Shown: positions 38,458 through 39,844 of the stretch, piece by piece | Layout of the letters: every line of letters begins with the position of its first letter | Numbering within the stretch: the stretch's first letter is position 1 | Assembly (NCBI GenBank): GCA_012523925.1 | Contig: JAAYSQ010000220.1 | Location: 1 to 39,844 of the forward strand | DNA from: Clostridiales bacterium | Lineage (GTDB): Bacteria > Bacillota > Clostridia > Lachnospirales > Lachnospiraceae | Length of the DNA stretch: 39,844 nucleotides | Direction: 5' to 3' | The notes under the pieces: model-generated | The model's input: only the letters and a program-made list of their open reading frames with translations | Told to the model about the DNA's origin: nothing | The model's database searches: none | Translations under genes and position numbers: made by a program

Positions 38458-39420
38458 ATGAATAATAACAAGAATATAAAAGTTAAAATTAAGAAAAAGA
38501 AATGGCATAGGGATGATACAGAACTTACGATTTTAGCCTTACCAACCTTTATTTGGTATGTACTATTTAGTTTTTTACCGATGTTTGGTGTTATCATTGC
38601 TTTTAAACGTTATCAAATATTTCCCGGCAAAAGCTTCCTCTATAATATTATATATAGTGAATGGGTGGGTTTCGATAACTTTAAATATCTAATAGAGTCA
38701 AGGAGCCTATATATTTTACTAAGGAATACGATTTTATACAATATGGTTTTTATTATCTTAGGAATTGTGATACCGGTAACCTTAGCGGTTATGATTAGCT
38801 TAATCCATAGCAAGCGCAAATCAAAGGTTTATCAAACGGCAATGTTTTTTCCACATTTCCTTTCTTGGGTAGTAGTAAGCTATTTTGTTTTTGCATTTCT
38901 AAGTTTTGATAAAGGTGTTTTAAATACTATTTTAATAGCACTTGGCAAAGACCCGGTGCAATGGTATATGGAAGCAAAATATTGGCCCTTTATCTTTGTA
39001 TTTATGAATCTATGGAAAACAACCGGTTATAGCACGGTAGTATATCTTGCTAGTATTACCGGTATTGATCCTTCTCTATATGAAGCAGCTGTTGTGGATG
39101 GCGCTTCAAAATGGCAGCAGGTAAAGAATATTACTTTGCCAAGCTTAAGGCCGATCGTTATCATGATGTTTATCTTAAATACAGGTAAGATTTTTTATTC
39201 CGATTTTGGTTTATTTTATCAGGTTACGAGAGGAATTCCGGCATCGCTTTATAATGTTTCATCAACTATTGATACCTATGTATATAATGCATTACTGTCC
39301 TCTACTCCGATCGGTATGACATCAGCAGCAACTGTCTTCCAATCCATTGCATGCTGTATTACTATTTTGCTCGCCAATTGGATTGTTAAGAAAATCGATG
39401 ATGATTATGCAATTATATAG
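38458..39420 (+). CDS. CUT1 ABC transporter permease (LplB/YteP-like)
   Basis: 320 aa multi-TM; MFGVIIAFKRYQIFPG, EAA loop PSLYEAAVVDGASKWQQVKNITLPSLRPI. Confidence 0.92.
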   Translation: MNNNKNIKVKIKKKKWHRDDTELTILALPTFIWYVLFSFLPMFGVIIAFKRYQIFPGKSFLYNIIYSEWVGFDNFKYLIESRSLYILLRNTILYNMVFIILGIVIPVTLAVMISLIHSKRKSKVYQTAMFFPHFLSWVVVSYFVFAFLSFDKGVLNTILIALGKDPVQWYMEAKYWPFIFVFMNLWKTTGYSTVVYLASITGIDPSLYEAAVVDGASKWQQVKNITLPSLRPIVIMMFILNTGKIFYSDFGLFYQVTRGIPASLYNVSSTIDTYVYNALLSSTPIGMTSAATVFQSIACCITILLANWIVKKIDDDYAII

Positions 39421-39434
39421 TAGGAGGAGATTAA

Positions 39435-39844
39435 ATGAAGAATAAACGTAACCAGAATATGGTTAGTAAACTAAATCAAATTAATAAGTCTACAAACTTC
39501 TTGTTCAATATTATTTTTATTATTATTTCCCTTATTAGTATAATACCATTTGTTTTTGTTTTTATGATTTCGATTACCTCAGAATCATCAATCGCAAGAA
39601 ATGGTTATCAATTTATACCCAATGAATTTTCAAACAATGCATACCTATTCCTATGGAATGAAAAGAATATCATTTTTAATGCGCTAGGTGTATCTGTTCT
39701 TGTAACTATTGTTGGTACTATATTAGGAGTTCTTTTAACCACCGCACTAGGGTATGTGCTTTCTAGACCACAGTATAAGTTGAAGGGGTTCCTTACCTGG
39801 GTGGTATTTATCCCCATGATTTTTAACGGCGGTATGGTTGCCTC
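39435..39844 (+). CDS. CUT1 ABC transporter permease (YtcP/YcjP-like), truncated by window end
   Basis: Open frame from ATG 39435 (taggaggag RBS); MKNKRNQNMVSKLNQINKSTNFLFNIIFIIISLISIIPFVFVFMISITSESSI...; adjacent to LplB-like permease. Confidence 0.85.
   Translation, partial: MKNKRNQNMVSKLNQINKSTNFLFNIIFIIISLISIIPFVFVFMISITSESSIARNGYQFIPNEFSNNAYLFLWNEKNIIFNALGVSVLVTIVGTILGVLLTTALGYVLSRPQYKLKGFLTWVVFIPMIFNGGMVA

Overview
AT-rich Firmicutes chromosomal segment, most like Lachnospiraceae/Clostridia by gene content and style. It is mostly housekeeping genes (hisS, tyrS, aspS, upp, sdaAB/sdaAA, sbcDC, cold-shock protein). I saw no tRNA, rRNA, CRISPR array or transposase. Two regions stand out. 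(1) 3299-13440 is a self-contained predicted N,N'-diacetylchitobiose (or related beta-disaccharide) phosphorolysis locus: a GH94 phosphorylase closer to the ChbP type than to cellobiose phosphorylase, a phosphohexomutase, a YesM/YesN-type two-component system and a CUT1 ABC importer. It lies between hisS and aspS, genes that are usually adjacent in Firmicutes. (2) 18443-19805 (minus strand) is a cobalamin riboswitch with a terminator expression platform. It controls a membrane-anchored DUF4430 (transcobalamin-like C-terminal domain) protein and an ECF-type S-component, which predicts a corrinoid or corrinoid-precursor uptake module. Other signals include a tyrS T-box with a UAC specifier, a hairpin at the predicted 5' end of the csp mRNA, terminators that contain or overlap stop codons, a hairpin with a G-rich loop, and two uncharacterised ORFs. 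Product names come from my recognition of motifs in the translations; no database search was run.
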